Assembly (NCBI GenBank): GCA_947625415.1
Contig: CANQOG010000008.1
Coordinates: 1 to 47,328, forward strand
Source of the DNA: an uncultured Clostridia bacterium
Lineage (GTDB): Bacteria > Bacillota > Clostridia > TANB77 > CAG-508
Direction of reading: 5' to 3'
DNA: 47,328 bases
The first letter of the stretch is position 1; every line of letters begins with the position of its first letter. Under the pieces are notes generated by a model. It ran no database searches. It had not been told where the DNA came from and saw only the letters and a program-made list of their open reading frames with translations. The translations under genes were made by a program, and so were the position numbers. Shown here piece after piece: positions 19,620-29,636 of this stretch.

Positions 19620-21188
19620 GTGAAACAAGGTGTTTTTAAATATATTTTTGTTTTAGGTTTTATAATTTTATTAATTACTACTTATGTAGTTTTTTATAGC
19701 AAGGATACGTCTAGTGAGAAGATTGAAGATAAAGTTTCAACAACTAGTAATCTTATTACAAATTTAAGATTAGGAATTGCTGAACTTGATACGTTAAATC
19801 CGATTTTAAGTAAAAATAAATATGTAAAAGAAGTTTCAAGACTTATTTTTGATTCATTAATTACTATAGAGAATGATTATAGTTTAGAGCTTTCATTAGC
19901 TACTGGAATTGCTAAAGAAAATGATTTAACATATATTTTAACTTTAAGAGATGATGTTAAATGGCAAGATGGAACAGATTTTACCGCACAAGATGTCATA
20001 TTTACTGTAGATACTATAAAATATAATGGTGGTAGTTATAGTTCAAATTTGCAATATGTTACTGAAATCTTACCAATTGACGAACATACAGTAAAGATAA
20101 GTTTATCACAAGAAGTTGAATTTTTTGAATATAATTTGACTATGCCAATTTTGAGTAGTAACTATTATAATGGTGAAGATGTTGCAAATTCTGATAAGAA
20201 TAATATACCTATGGGAACTGGAATGTTTAAATTTGCTTCAAATGAAAACGGAGTTTTGGTTCTTGTTCCAAATGAAAACTATTGGAACTCAGAAAAAAAG
20301 CCAGTATTAACAGAAATAGATATTAATTTGTATGATTCTATTGGAAATATGTATGCTGCTTTTAAGTCTGGATATATTGATATTATGGAAGTTAGCTCTA
20401 AAAATATACAGACATATATAGGTTCATTAGGGTATACAAAGGTTGATATTCCAGATAGAGATGTAGTATTTTTAAGTTTTAATACTGGTGTTGATGTATT
20501 ATCAGATAGTAGAACTAGAAAAGCAATAGCGCTTTATATTGATAAAGCCAATTTAATGGCAAATATTGGAGGAGGCTATTTGCAGACAAATTTCTTGTTT
20601 CCATCTAATAGTTGGATTTATAATACAAAGTTAGATACAGTTTATCTAGAAAATCAGGCTGACCAATTACTTTTAGATAGTGGTTGGGTTTATCAAAATA
20701 ACCGATGGGAGCAAAATGGAAAAGTTCTTACATTTTCTATTGCAGTTGATGCAAATTATCAAGATAGATTAACCGCTGCAAAAGTAATTGCAAATCAACT
20801 TGCAAATCATGGAATACAGGTTAGTGTTCAAGAACAAACTCATGATGGTTTTGCAGATATATTTAATAATAAAAGATATCAAGTTTTAATTGGTGGAATT
20901 CATACAAGTTTTAGTCCTAATGTTACATCATTATTTAGTAGTGATAATTTGGCAAATTATTATAATGAAAATTTAGATAATATTATGAATGACATAAAAA
21001 TTTCAACAGAATATGGTAAACAAATGGATAATTACAATAGATTATATGATGAATATTTAAATGGATTTCCATATATTTTTCTATATAGAAGTACAGATTC
21101 TGTTGTATATAATCAAACTTTATGCGGAAAAATTTCTCCAAATAGTTATAGTATGTTTTACAATATAGAGAAATGGTATAGACAATAA
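19620..21188 (+). CDS. Family 5 (oligopeptide/nickel-type) ABC substrate-binding protein
   Basis: 522 aa, a normal length for SBP family 5. Start GTG at 19620, ten bases after TAGGAG. An N-terminal hydrophobic segment (about residues 7-27) has no lipobox Cys, so the protein is anchored by an uncleaved span or is secreted. Family motifs: LNPILSKNKYVKEVSRLIFD, LRDDVKWQDGTDFTAQDVIF, GTGMFKFASNENGVLVLVPN, NENYWNSEKKPVLTEIDI, and SRTRKAIALYIDK. No permease or ATPase genes lie beside it, so it is an orphan here. It probably binds peptides for an importer encoded elsewhere, or has a sensing role. Confidence 0.9.
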   Translation: MKQGVFKYIFVLGFIILLITTYVVFYSKDTSSEKIEDKVSTTSNLITNLRLGIAELDTLNPILSKNKYVKEVSRLIFDSLITIENDYSLELSLATGIAKENDLTYILTLRDDVKWQDGTDFTAQDVIFTVDTIKYNGGSYSSNLQYVTEILPIDEHTVKISLSQEVEFFEYNLTMPILSSNYYNGEDVANSDKNNIPMGTGMFKFASNENGVLVLVPNENYWNSEKKPVLTEIDINLYDSIGNMYAAFKSGYIDIMEVSSKNIQTYIGSLGYTKVDIPDRDVVFLSFNTGVDVLSDSRTRKAIALYIDKANLMANIGGGYLQTNFLFPSNSWIYNTKLDTVYLENQADQLLLDSGWVYQNNRWEQNGKVLTFSIAVDANYQDRLTAAKVIANQLANHGIQVSVQEQTHDGFADIFNNKRYQVLIGGIHTSFSPNVTSLFSSDNLANYYNENLDNIMNDIKISTEYGKQMDNYNRLYDEYLNGFPYIFLYRSTDSVVYNQTLCGKISPNSYSMFYNIEKWYRQ

Positions 21189-21225
21189 ATAAAAAAGAAA
21201 TAAGAACAAATTTTTGTAAAAAGTA

Positions 21226-21253
21226 TTGACAAAAAAATTTTTTTAGATATAAT
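21226..21253 (+). promoter_or_regulatory. recA promoter
   Basis: TTGACA (21226-21231), 16-bp spacer, TATAAT (21248-21253): a strong consensus promoter, placed directly before a LexA-type box. Confidence 0.8.
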
Positions 21254-21259
21254 ATAAAT

Positions 21260-21271
21260 GAACGTAAGTTC
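21260..21271 (+). promoter_or_regulatory. LexA (DinR) box of recA
   Basis: GAAC-GTAA-GTTC followed by G matches the Gram-positive SOS operator core GAACNNNNGTTC. It lies just after the -10 box, so bound LexA would block initiation. recA is probably SOS-induced. Confidence 0.85.
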
Positions 21272-21312
21272 GGAGAACAAATTTTTATTGAAATTCAAAA
21301 GGAGAAAGTAAT

Positions 21313-22386
21313 ATGGGAAACAATGATGAAAAAAGAAAGGCTTTAGAAGCTGCGATGAGTCAAATAGAAAAACAATTTGGAAAAGGCTCTGTAATGAAAT
21401 TAGGAAATGCTACACAAATGAATGTAGAGGCTATTCCAACTGGTTCATTAGCATTAGATGTTGCTTTAGGTATTGGTGGAATTCCAAAAGGAAGAATTAT
21501 TGAAATATTTGGCCCTGAATCTTCTGGTAAAACAACTCTTGCTTTACATTGCTTAGCAGAGGTTCAAAAAACTGGAGGAGAAGCTGCTTTTATTGATGCA
21601 GAACATGCATTAGATCCTGTATATGCAAGGAATTTAGGTGTTGATATAGATAATTTGATAGTGGCTCAACCAGATACTGGTGAGCAAGCTTTAGAAATAG
21701 CTGAAGCTTTAATAAGAAGTGGTGCTATTGATTTAGTTGTTGTAGACTCTGTTGCAGCTTTAGTTCCTAAAGCTGAAATAGATGGAGATATGGGTGATGC
21801 TCATATTGGTTTACAAGCAAGGCTTATGTCACAAGGGTTAAGAAAACTTGCTGGAACTATTAGTAAAACAAATGCGACAATAATATTTATAAATCAATTA
21901 AGAGAAAAAGTTGGAATTATGTTTGGTAACCCAGAGACGACTCCTGGTGGTAGAGCTTTGAAATTTTATGCTTCAGTTAGATTAGATATTAGAAAAGTTG
22001 AAAATATTAAAAATAATGGAGAAGTTTTAGGAAGTAGAACAAGAGTAAAAGTTGTTAAAAATAAAGTTGCTCCTCCATTTAGAGAAGCTGAATTTGATAT
22101 TATTTATGGAAAAGGAATTTCTAAAGAAGGAAATATTTTAGATTTAGCTGTAAACTTAGATATAATTGAAAAAAGTGGTTCGTGGTTTAGCTATAAAAAC
22201 GAAAAAATTGGTCAAGGTAGAGAAAATGTAAAAGCATATTTAGAAGAACATAAAGATGTTCTAGATGAAATTGAGAAAAAAATTAGAGATAACTTTAATA
22301 AGGCTTTTGAAAATGCTCTAGTAGATGAAATACAAGAAAATGACAAAGATGATGAGCAACAAGAACTAGATGATATATCAGAGTAA
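21313..22386 (+). CDS. recA: Recombinase RecA
   Basis: 357 aa. Standard motifs: [30 protein letters not shown], Walker [14 protein letters not shown], the catalytic Glu region EHALDP, Walker [17 protein letters not shown], loop L1/L2 residues ([27 protein letters not shown]), and an acidic C-terminal tail. It forms the ATP-dependent filament for strand exchange and LexA cleavage. No in-frame CGG, unlike its functional partner radA. recX follows after a terminator-like hairpin. Confidence 0.98.
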   Translation: MGNNDEKRKALEAAMSQIEKQFGKGSVMKLGNATQMNVEAIPTGSLALDVALGIGGIPKGRIIEIFGPESSGKTTLALHCLAEVQKTGGEAAFIDAEHALDPVYARNLGVDIDNLIVAQPDTGEQALEIAEALIRSGAIDLVVVDSVAALVPKAEIDGDMGDAHIGLQARLMSQGLRKLAGTISKTNATIIFINQLREKVGIMFGNPETTPGGRALKFYASVRLDIRKVENIKNNGEVLGSRTRVKVVKNKVAPPFREAEFDIIYGKGISKEGNILDLAVNLDIIEKSGSWFSYKNEKIGQGRENVKAYLEEHKDVLDEIEKKIRDNFNKAFENALVDEIQENDKDDEQQELDDISE

Positions 22387-22395
22387 TAAAAAATG

Positions 22396-22444
22396 TCAAT
22401 CCCCGATTAGTTTATTTATCTAATTTAGGGATTGATTTTTTTTG
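22396..22444 (+). terminator. Terminator between recA and recX
   Basis: TCAATCCC / GGGATTGA arms (22396-22403 and 22428-22435) with a further inner ATTAG/CTAAT stem and a T run. It probably attenuates recX expression. Confidence 0.75.
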
Positions 22445-22492
22445 GAAAATTTGATAAGGTTATCTACAAAGAATTTTGAAGAGGTGTTTTAA

Positions 22493-22966
22493 ATGGAATT
22501 TACTAAAAATTTAGCTGAAGCAGAAGAATTTGATAAGCTAAAAAGTAAAGTATTGAAATTTGTTTTATATAAAAAAAGAACTGAAAATGAAGTAAGAGAA
22601 AAATTTGCGGAAACAATAGATGAAAATAAACTTGAAGATATTATTGAGTTCTTAAAAGAAAATGGATATTTAAGTGATAGAGACTATATAGAAAGAAGTA
22701 TCAAAGAATTTCAAGCTCTTAAAAATTTATCAATAAAAGAGATAAATTATAAACTATTGCAAAAGAAAGTTAATAAAAATATTTTAGATGACTATATATA
22801 TGAAAACAGAGAATTATTATTAGAATTTGAAATAAAATCAGCTAAAAATATTATAAGAAAAAAATTGAAATCTGAAGAAGATTTAGAAAATGTAAAAAAA
22901 TATTTATACAATAAAGGATATATGAGCGAAAGCGTTGATATTGCTTTAGAAGAATTGGGAGATTAA
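22493..22966 (+). CDS. recX: Regulatory protein RecX
   Basis: 157 aa, all helical three-helix repeats. RecX motifs: KLKSKVLKFVLYKKRTENEV, FLKENGYLSDRDYIER, and a C-terminal repeat KKYLYNKGYMSESVDIAL. It binds RecA filaments and limits or modulates their activity. GAGG precedes the ATG. No in-frame CGG. The next gene begins one base after the stop. Confidence 0.9.
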   Translation: MEFTKNLAEAEEFDKLKSKVLKFVLYKKRTENEVREKFAETIDENKLEDIIEFLKENGYLSDRDYIERSIKEFQALKNLSIKEINYKLLQKKVNKNILDDYIYENRELLLEFEIKSAKNIIRKKLKSEEDLENVKKYLYNKGYMSESVDIALEELGD

Positions 22967-22967
22967 A

Positions 22968-24036
22968 ATGATTATTTTTATAGATATTATAAGATTTATA
23001 TTATTAATTATAATGACATGGTTTACTGTTCAGATTATAACAAATAGCAAAAAGAGAATTTCTTTTATTGGAACAGTTTTAATTTGTTTTTCAATAGCTG
23101 TTTTACAATATATTAATTCAGGATTGCCAGAAGCAATATTTTTTGGAGAATTAATTTTTGTTTCAATAGATAGACTTTTAAGAAGTTCAAAATTAAAATA
23201 CTTATTTGCTATATTAATTCCTATTCGGAATATTAGGTTTTTTATTGCTTTCAAATATTAGTTTTCAAATCTCTATTGGAGTTACGATTATTACATTAAT
23301 TATTTGGAGATTACTACAATTTAAAATAGACAAAATAAATCAAAATAAAAATTTAAAGAAATTAAAAAAAGATGTTACTCAAAAAGAAAAAATAGATAAA
23401 AAATTATTAATAATTTTAATATTTGGAATTTTAATTTCTATAATTTTAGGAGCTATATTTTATAGATATACTCCAATGAAAACATTAAAAAATAATAGTG
23501 GTTTAAGTTATCTTACTAATTATACTTATAATATATTTGTGATGGATAAACCATATCTTGCTACATTTATATCTGTTTTTCCAATAGGTTTATTTATAAG
23601 TATATATTATATATTTAAAGATGAAAATGAACATTTATATTTTATTGTTCCAACAGTAATAGTTAGTATTATAGACTTAATGATAATTAGTTTAAACGTA
23701 AGATTTCCATTCTTGCCAAATTATATATTATCATTAGGATTTAGTTTGCTACAAATTTATATGATGATTTATATTTTTTCTAACATAGAAAAGAAATTAT
23801 TTGGAATGATAAAATCTGCTTATATTAGTTTGATTTTTTTGGTAATTCTAATGTTTATTCCTGTTCCAGTAAGCTTAAATAGAATATTTATAGATTTATC
23901 GTATATTATTTTTGTTTTAGAATCATATATTATATTAAATTATTCTGATAAACGTTTTTGGAGATTAGGCTCATGGGTATTTACCGTCATTTCAATATTG
24001 CAAGTAGCTGGATTTTTAATTGTGAATTTTATGTGA
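22968..24036 (+). CDS. Polytopic membrane protein of unknown function, one CGG +1 site
   Basis: 355 aa with C skipped at CGG 23226, which falls within a hydrophobic span (AILIPIGILGFLLLSN). About ten membrane segments separated by short loops; a Lys-rich cytosolic loop lies near residues 115-145 (NQNKNLKKLKKDVTQ). No recognised domain. The upstream frame would stop shortly after 23256, cutting the protein after three spans. The spacing to recX is one base, so they are cotranscribed. It is not an obvious transporter. Confidence 0.7.
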
Positions 24037-24063
24037 TTTTTTGGGTTTATTCCGTAAAACTCT

Positions 24064-24105
24064 TTGACTTTATGGCTTAGTGTGATATAATATGAACGTA
24101 TGTTG
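24064..24105 (+). promoter_or_regulatory. Promoter of the rhamnose/polysaccharide locus with LexA-like half-conserved box
   Basis: TTGACT (24064-24069), 16-bp spacer, TATAAT (24086-24091), then GAAC-GTAT-GTTG at 24094-24105. The arrangement copies that of recA, and the box differs from GAACNNNNGTTC at one position. The promoter is well supported; LexA binding is speculative. Confidence 0.6.
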
Positions 24106-24158
24106 TTAGATTTATATAAATTTATTACTATTTTAATATATAGAGAAACGAGGATAAA

Positions 24159-25019
24159 ATGAAAAAAGTATTATTAATAGGTAGCGATGGAATGCTAGGA
24201 GGAGAACTAAAGGAAAGATTAGAAAAGAATTATGATGTTACTCCAACAACATTAGAAACTTTAGATATTTGTGATAGAGATGCTGTTTTTAATAAGGTTA
24301 AAGAAGTTAATCCATATTTTATTATAAATTGTGCTGCTTTTACAAATGTTGATGCTTGTGAAGTTAAAGAAGATTTAGCTTTAGCTGTAAATGGAACTGC
24401 TGTTGGAAATATTGCAGAAGCGGCAAAAGAAAATAATAGTACATTTATACATATTAGTACGGATTATGTTTTTCCAGGAAATCTTCCAATAGAACAGATT
24501 TATACTGAAAATATGAAACCAAATCCTGTAAGTAGTTATGGAAGAACAAAGCTTGTAGGGGAAGAAAATTGCAAAAAAGCTGGAAAATATTATATTTTAA
24601 GAACGGCTTGGTTATATGGAATAAGAGGAAAAAACTTTGTTAAAACAATGCTTAATGCTTCAAAAACAAGAGACGAAGTTTCAGTAGTTAATGACCAACA
24701 TGGAAGTCCAACATCTACTACTACTCTTTGCAATATTATAGAACAAATAATGGAAAAAGAGCCAGAATATGGTGTATATCATTCTACAAATGAAGGATTT
24801 ACAACATGGTATGAATTTACAAAGAAAATATATGAGTTCGCTGGAATAAAAACTAAAGTTATTCCTTTAACATCAGAGCAATACAAAGAATTGAATCCGG
24901 ATTCATCTGACAGACCAAAAAATAGTCAATTATCAAAAGAAAAATTAAAGAAAATAGGAATTATACCAGAAAATTATGAAGATGCATTGAAAGAATATTT
25001 GAAGGAGGAATTAAAATAA
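24159..25019 (+). CDS. rfbD: dTDP-4-dehydrorhamnose reductase RmlD
   Basis: 286 aa, extended SDR fold. NAD(P)-binding LLIGSDGMLGGELKERL, then ITDYVFPG-type HISTDYVFPG, and the catalytic SYGRTKLVGEE (Y-x3-K). It makes dTDP-L-rhamnose, the last step of the pathway. First gene of the surface-polysaccharide locus. Its TAA overlaps the rfbA ATG (TAATG). No in-frame CGG. Confidence 0.95.
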   Translation: MKKVLLIGSDGMLGGELKERLEKNYDVTPTTLETLDICDRDAVFNKVKEVNPYFIINCAAFTNVDACEVKEDLALAVNGTAVGNIAEAAKENNSTFIHISTDYVFPGNLPIEQIYTENMKPNPVSSYGRTKLVGEENCKKAGKYYILRTAWLYGIRGKNFVKTMLNASKTRDEVSVVNDQHGSPTSTTTLCNIIEQIMEKEPEYGVYHSTNEGFTTWYEFTKKIYEFAGIKTKVIPLTSEQYKELNPDSSDRPKNSQLSKEKLKKIGIIPENYEDALKEYLKEELK

Positions 25020-25930
25020 TGAAAGGAATTATTTTAGCGGGTGGTAGTGCAACAAGACTTTATCCAATTACATTAGCTGTCTCTAAACAAATGTTACCAG
25101 TATATGATAAACCTATGATTTATTATCCACTATCAACACTTATGATGGCTGGAATTAAAGATGTTTTAATTATTTCTACACCAGTCCATTTACCAGCTTT
25201 TGAAAATCTGCTTGGAGATGGAAGCGATTTGGGTATGAGATTACAATATAAAGTTCAAGAAAAACCAGTAGGGCTTGCAGATGCTTTTATATTAGGGGCT
25301 GATTTTATAGGTAATGATAAAGTTGCTTTAATTTTAGGCGATAATATGATATATGGTTCTAGAATTGAAAGAGTTTTAAAAGCCGCAAGTAACTTAAAAG
25401 AAGGTGGAGTAATTTTTGGTTATAAAGTTGCGGATCCAACTTCTTATGGTGTTGTTGAAATAGATGAGAATGGAACAGCTTTATCAATAGAAGAAAAACC
25501 TAAATCTCCAAAATCAGATTTAGCAGTTCCTGGAATTTATTTTTATGATAATGAGGTTGTTGAAATTGCTAAAAATATAAATCCTTCTGAAAGAGGAGAA
25601 CTTGAAATTACAGATGTAAATAAGGCTTATATGGCAAAAGGTAATTTGAAAGTAATTCCTTTAGGAAGTGGATATGCGTGGTTTGATACAGGTACACCAG
25701 ATAGATTAAGTGATGCAAGTGATTATGTTAAAGCTATTGAGTTGCGTCAAGGTGTTCAAATTGGGTGTTTAGAAGAATTTGCTTATAAAAATGGTTGGAT
25801 TTCTAAAGAAAAAATTTTAGAACATGCTCAAAAATATAAGAAAACAGAATATGGAAAATACTTAAAACAAATTGCTGAAGAGGAAACTAACTATTATGAG
25901 CATATATTTGATGGAGAGTTATTCAAATGA
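25019..25930 (+). CDS. rfbA: Glucose-1-phosphate thymidylyltransferase RmlA
   Basis: 303 aa. The nucleotidyltransferase signature MKGIILAGGSATRLYPIT, KQMLPVYDKPMIYYPLSTLM, LILGDNMIYG, and ISIEEKPKSPKS-like SIEEKPKSPKSDLAVPGIYF are all clear. It makes dTDP-glucose from Glc-1-P and dTTP, the first step to dTDP-rhamnose. It is coupled to rfbD and followed by a strong hairpin, so rfbC has its own promoter. Ends in TGA. Confidence 0.97.
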   Translation: MKGIILAGGSATRLYPITLAVSKQMLPVYDKPMIYYPLSTLMMAGIKDVLIISTPVHLPAFENLLGDGSDLGMRLQYKVQEKPVGLADAFILGADFIGNDKVALILGDNMIYGSRIERVLKAASNLKEGGVIFGYKVADPTSYGVVEIDENGTALSIEEKPKSPKSDLAVPGIYFYDNEVVEIAKNINPSERGELEITDVNKAYMAKGNLKVIPLGSGYAWFDTGTPDRLSDASDYVKAIELRQGVQIGCLEEFAYKNGWISKEKILEHAQKYKKTEYGKYLKQIAEEETNYYEHIFDGELFK

Positions 25931-25951
25931 TTAAAAATTTTAAGAAAAATA

Positions 25952-25998
25952 AGGTTATATAAGGTGTTCTTATATAACCTATTTATATATATATTTTT
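25952..25998 (+). terminator. Hairpin terminator between rfbA and rfbC
   Basis: Perfect 12-bp inverted repeat AGGTTATATAAG / CTTATATAACCT with a 5-base loop, followed after an AT stretch by seven T. It splits the rhamnose genes into two transcription units. Confidence 0.75.
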
Positions 25999-26009
25999 TT
26001 GTTTAAGTG

Positions 26010-26038
26010 TTGAAAAAAAAAGAATTTTATGATATAAA
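26010..26038 (+). promoter_or_regulatory. Promoter of rfbC
   Basis: TTGAAA (26010-26015), 17-bp spacer, TATAAA (26033-26038), upstream of AAGGAG at 26074-26079. Confidence 0.55.
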
Positions 26039-26086
26039 TATTTTGTTAAATTAGGGAAGAATTGAACTTTTCAAAGGAGTATGATT

Positions 26087-26671
26087 ATGGGAAAATTTAA
26101 AAGAATTGATACTGATATAAAAGGGGTTTTTATAATTGAACCTACAGTATTTGGAGATAATAGAGGTTATTTTATGGAAACATATTCAAAAGAAGATTTT
26201 GCTGAAATTGGAATTACAAATGAATTTGTGCAAGATAACCAATCAAAATCTAAAAAAGGCGTTTTAAGAGGACTTCATTTTCAAAAAGAAAATACTCAAG
26301 GAAAACTTGTTAGATGTATAAAAGGTGAAGTTTTTGATGTTGCTGTTGATTTAAGACCAGGTTCAGAAACTTATGGAAAATGGACAGGTGTTATTATATC
26401 TGAAGAAAATAAGAGAATGTTTATGATTCCTAGAGGATTTGCTCATGGATTTTTAGTTTTGTCTGATGAAGCTGAATTTTGTTATAAGTGTGATGATGTT
26501 TATAATCATGGAGCTGAGGGTGGATTAAAATGGAATGATGAAGATGTAGGAATTGTTTGGCCAGAAGTTCCTGGAATGACTCCTAATCAATATTTGACTT
26601 CAGAAAAAGATAGTAAATGGCCTAGTTTAAAAGAATTAAAAGAAACACATCTTTTTGAGAATTTGAAATAG
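26087..26671 (+). CDS. rfbC: dTDP-4-dehydrorhamnose 3,5-epimerase RmlC
   Basis: 194 aa cupin. Motifs: FGDNRGYFMETYSKEDF, FVQDNQSKSKKGVLRGLHFQ (catalytic His), GKLVRCIKGEVFDVAVDLR, and MFMIPRGFAHGFLVLSD. Start set at 26087 because AAGGAG lies seven bases before it; the ATG at 26081 is too close. Third step of the dTDP-rhamnose pathway. No in-frame CGG. Confidence 0.95.
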   Translation: MGKFKRIDTDIKGVFIIEPTVFGDNRGYFMETYSKEDFAEIGITNEFVQDNQSKSKKGVLRGLHFQKENTQGKLVRCIKGEVFDVAVDLRPGSETYGKWTGVIISEENKRMFMIPRGFAHGFLVLSDEAEFCYKCDDVYNHGAEGGLKWNDEDVGIVWPEVPGMTPNQYLTSEKDSKWPSLKELKETHLFENLK

Positions 26672-26680
26672 GAAAAATAG

Positions 26681-27643
26681 ATGAAAAAAATTAAAAAAAT
26701 ATTTTATATAATAGTAGTTTTAATAATTATTGATTTAGTTTTTATAAGTATAAAAAAGCTTAGACAAACTGATAATAAATTACAGGCTCAAGCTCAAAGT
26801 TATAATCAGAAATATATAAAACAAGTATGTAATGTTGAACTTAAAAATGATGACATTAAAAACAAATATAAATTTATATATATTTCAGACTTACATTTAA
26901 GCCAAGTAAATGAAAATGAGCCTGATGAGCAGATAAGGACAAGCTTATATAATAGAAATAAAGAATTTTGGGTAGATGAGGATTCTAGTAAAGTAGATAA
27001 TACTTTAAAAGAAATAATAACTTTTACAAATACTGAAAAAGCAAATGCTCTTTTGCTTGGTGGAGATATAATAGACTCTCCAGCAAATTCTTCTATTTCA
27101 ACTTTAAAAAATAATCTAAAAAATTTAAAAAATGATTATTTATATACTTTGGGAAATCATGATTGGTCTTATCCATGGAACTATCAAACTGAAAGTGCTA
27201 AAGAAGAGAATCTTCCAAAGTTTGAGGAACTTATGGATGATACAGATGTATCTTATTTAGAATATGAAGATTTGATAATACTTGCTATAAATTCTAGTAC
27301 AAATCAAATTGAACCAGAATGTTTAGACAAAATCAGAGAAGTTTTATCTAAACAAAAACCTACAATTGTTATGATGCATGTTCCAATTTCAACTCCTGAA
27401 ATTGCGCAAAAATCTGCTGAATTAAGGGAAGGAAGAGTTTCTGCTGTAGGGGAAGGTGGAATTGAGCCAACTGAAAGTACAAAATTAGCAATTAATATGA
27501 TTTTGTCAGAGGAATATAAAGTATTTTATGTTTTAGGAGCCCATATACATGTTCATATGGAAGCTGATTTAAATGAAAGAGTTCATGAATATATAACAGA
27601 TGCTGCCTATTTTGGAACAGTTAATGTAATTAGTATAAATTAG
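26681..27643 (+). CDS. Membrane-anchored calcineurin-like metallophosphoesterase
   Basis: 320 aa. One N-terminal membrane span (about residues 8-27), then a metallophosphatase domain: FIYISDLHLSQ (D-x-H), LLLGGDIIDSP (GD), TLGNHDWSYPW (GNHD), MMHVPIS and VLGAHIHVHME (GH-type metal site with A-H). All metal ligands seem to be in place. It sits between rfbC and rfbB, so it may act on a cell-surface or lipid-linked phosphate in polysaccharide assembly, but the substrate is unknown. Ribosome site is weak. Confidence 0.85.
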   Translation: MKKIKKIFYIIVVLIIIDLVFISIKKLRQTDNKLQAQAQSYNQKYIKQVCNVELKNDDIKNKYKFIYISDLHLSQVNENEPDEQIRTSLYNRNKEFWVDEDSSKVDNTLKEIITFTNTEKANALLLGGDIIDSPANSSISTLKNNLKNLKNDYLYTLGNHDWSYPWNYQTESAKEENLPKFEELMDDTDVSYLEYEDLIILAINSSTNQIEPECLDKIREVLSKQKPTIVMMHVPISTPEIAQKSAELREGRVSAVGEGGIEPTESTKLAINMILSEEYKVFYVLGAHIHVHMEADLNERVHEYITDAAYFGTVNVISIN

Positions 27644-27657
27644 AAGGGATTGATATT

Positions 27658-28629
27658 ATGAAGAATATTTTAATAACAGGTGCTGCCGGTTTTATTGGTG
27701 CAAATTTTGCTGAATTAATGGTAAAAAAATATGAAGGAAAATATAATATAATTGTTTTTGACAAATTAACTTATGCTGGAAATATTCATAATTTAGACAA
27801 TATAAAAGATAAAATTACATTTGTTCAAGGAGATATTTGTGATTTTGATTTTGTAAAAGAAACTTTGGAAAAATATGACATAGATAGTATAGTTCACTTT
27901 GCAGCTGAATCACATGTTGATAATAGTATTAAAAATCCATTTATATTTACTTCAACAAATGTAATTGGAACACATACAATGCTAGAAGCAGCAAAACAAG
28001 TTTGGGGAGAAGGCTCACCAAATAAATTTGTTCATATTTCTACAGATGAAGTATATGGAACTTTAGGAGAAACAGGATATTTTACTGAAACATCTCCAAT
28101 TAAGCCAAATAGCCCATATTCAGCATCTAAAGCTGGTTCAGATTTAATAGCTTTAGCATATAGTGAAACATTTAAAATGAATGTTTCTGTTACAAATTGT
28201 TCAAATAATTATGGTCCATATCAACATCATGAAAAATTAATTCCACACATGATTTCAAAGGCTCTAAAAAATGAGAAACTTCCTGTATATGGAAAAGGTT
28301 TAAATATTAGAGATTGGTTATATGTTGAAGATCATTGTGAGGCAATTGATATTGTTTTACATAATGGAAAAAGAGGAGAAAGATATAATATAGGTGGACA
28401 TAATGAAAAAAGAAATATTGAAATTGTAAAACTTATATTAGAAAGATTAGGAAAATCAGAAGACTTAATCGAATATGTTACAGATAGAAAAGGTCATGAT
28501 TATCGTTATGCAATTGATCCTACAAAGTTAAAAAATGAATTTGGTTGGGAACCAAAAACAATGTTCAAAGATGGAATTGTTAAAACAATTGATTGGTATA
28601 TTGCTCATCCAGAATATTTAGAAAAATAA
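27658..28629 (+). CDS. rfbB: dTDP-glucose 4,6-dehydratase RmlB
   Basis: 323 aa, extended SDR. NAD site NILITGAAGFIGANFAELM, FDKLTYAGN, HFAAESHVDNSI, HISTDEVYGTL (T-D-E catalytic), and YSASKAGSDLIALAY (Y-x3-K). It converts dTDP-glucose to the 4-keto-6-deoxy sugar. Completes the rhamnose set rfbD-A-C-B. AAGGGA precedes the ATG. No in-frame CGG. Confidence 0.97.
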   Translation: MKNILITGAAGFIGANFAELMVKKYEGKYNIIVFDKLTYAGNIHNLDNIKDKITFVQGDICDFDFVKETLEKYDIDSIVHFAAESHVDNSIKNPFIFTSTNVIGTHTMLEAAKQVWGEGSPNKFVHISTDEVYGTLGETGYFTETSPIKPNSPYSASKAGSDLIALAYSETFKMNVSVTNCSNNYGPYQHHEKLIPHMISKALKNEKLPVYGKGLNIRDWLYVEDHCEAIDIVLHNGKRGERYNIGGHNEKRNIEIVKLILERLGKSEDLIEYVTDRKGHDYRYAIDPTKLKNEFGWEPKTMFKDGIVKTIDWYIAHPEYLEK

Positions 28630-28656
28630 AGTTATGAGAGAAGGAAAAATTTATCA

Positions 28657-29608
28657 ATGGAAAAAATAAGTGTAGTAGTTTCTTGCTATAATGAAGAAAA
28701 GAGTATACCACTTTTTTATGAAGAGATGGAAAATGTAATTTCAAAAGATTTTTCTGATATAGATGTTTGTTTTGAATATATCTTTATAAATGATGGCTCA
28801 AAAGATAAGACTTTAGAGGCAATAAAAAAGCTTCGCAAAAAAGATGAAAGAGTTAGATATATTTCATTTTCTAGAAATTTTGGAAAAGAAGCTGCAATGC
28901 TTGCTGGTTTAGAAGCTGCAACAGGTGATTATATTACACTTATGGATGCTGATCTTCAAGATCCACCAAAGCTTTTAAGAGAAATGTATAATTGGATAGT
29001 TGAAAATAACTATGATTGTGTTGCTACTAGAAGGGTTAGCCGTAAAGGTGAGCCACCAATTAGAAGCTTTTTTTCAAGAATATTTTATAAATTAATAAAT
29101 AAAGTTACTGATTTTGAAATGGTTGATGGAGCTAGAGATTATAGGTTAATGACAAAACAAGTTAAAGATGCTGTAATTTCAATGAAAGAATACAATAGAT
29201 TTTCAAAAGGTTTAACATCATTTGTAGGTTTTGATACAAAGTGGATAGAATATGAAAATGTTGAAAGAGTTGCTGGAGAAACAAAATGGTCATTTTGGAA
29301 ATTATTTAAATATGCTTTAGAGGGAATAACAGCTTTTTCTACAGCACCACTTGCTTTAAGTTCTATCTTAGGTTTGTTTTTTACTTTAGTTTCAGCAATT
29401 TTAATATTGTTTATAATTATAAAAACATTAGTATATGGAGATCCAACATCTCGGATGGCCTTCAATGGTATGTATAATGGTGTTTATGGGTGGAATTCAA
29501 CTTCTTTCACTTGGAATTATAGGGCAATATTTGTCTAAAACATATTTAGAAGTTAAAAATAGACCAATTTATTTTGTGAAGGAAACAGAAAAAGATTTTA
29601 AAGAATAG
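28657..29608 (+). CDS. GtrB/DPM1-type GT2 glycosyltransferase, one CGG +1 site
   Basis: 316 aa with C skipped at CGG 29452. GT2 core: ISVVVSCYNEEKSIPLFYEE, YIFINDGSKDKTLEAIKKL, YISFSRNFGKEAAMLAGLEA, LMDADLQDPPKLL (DxD), and GARDYRLM. Two C-terminal membrane spans follow. The shift joins YGDPTS to GWPSMVCIMVFMGGIQLL, then LGIIGQYLSKTYLEVKNRPI, which is the conserved tail of bactoprenol-glucosyltransferase-like proteins; its Gly-Trp-Pro-Ser motif begins with the recoded Gly. It likely transfers a sugar to undecaprenyl phosphate. Without the shift, the second span and tail would be wrong. Confidence 0.92.
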
Positions 29609-29636
29609 ATTGTAACTTTTAGGAGGATAAGAAAAA

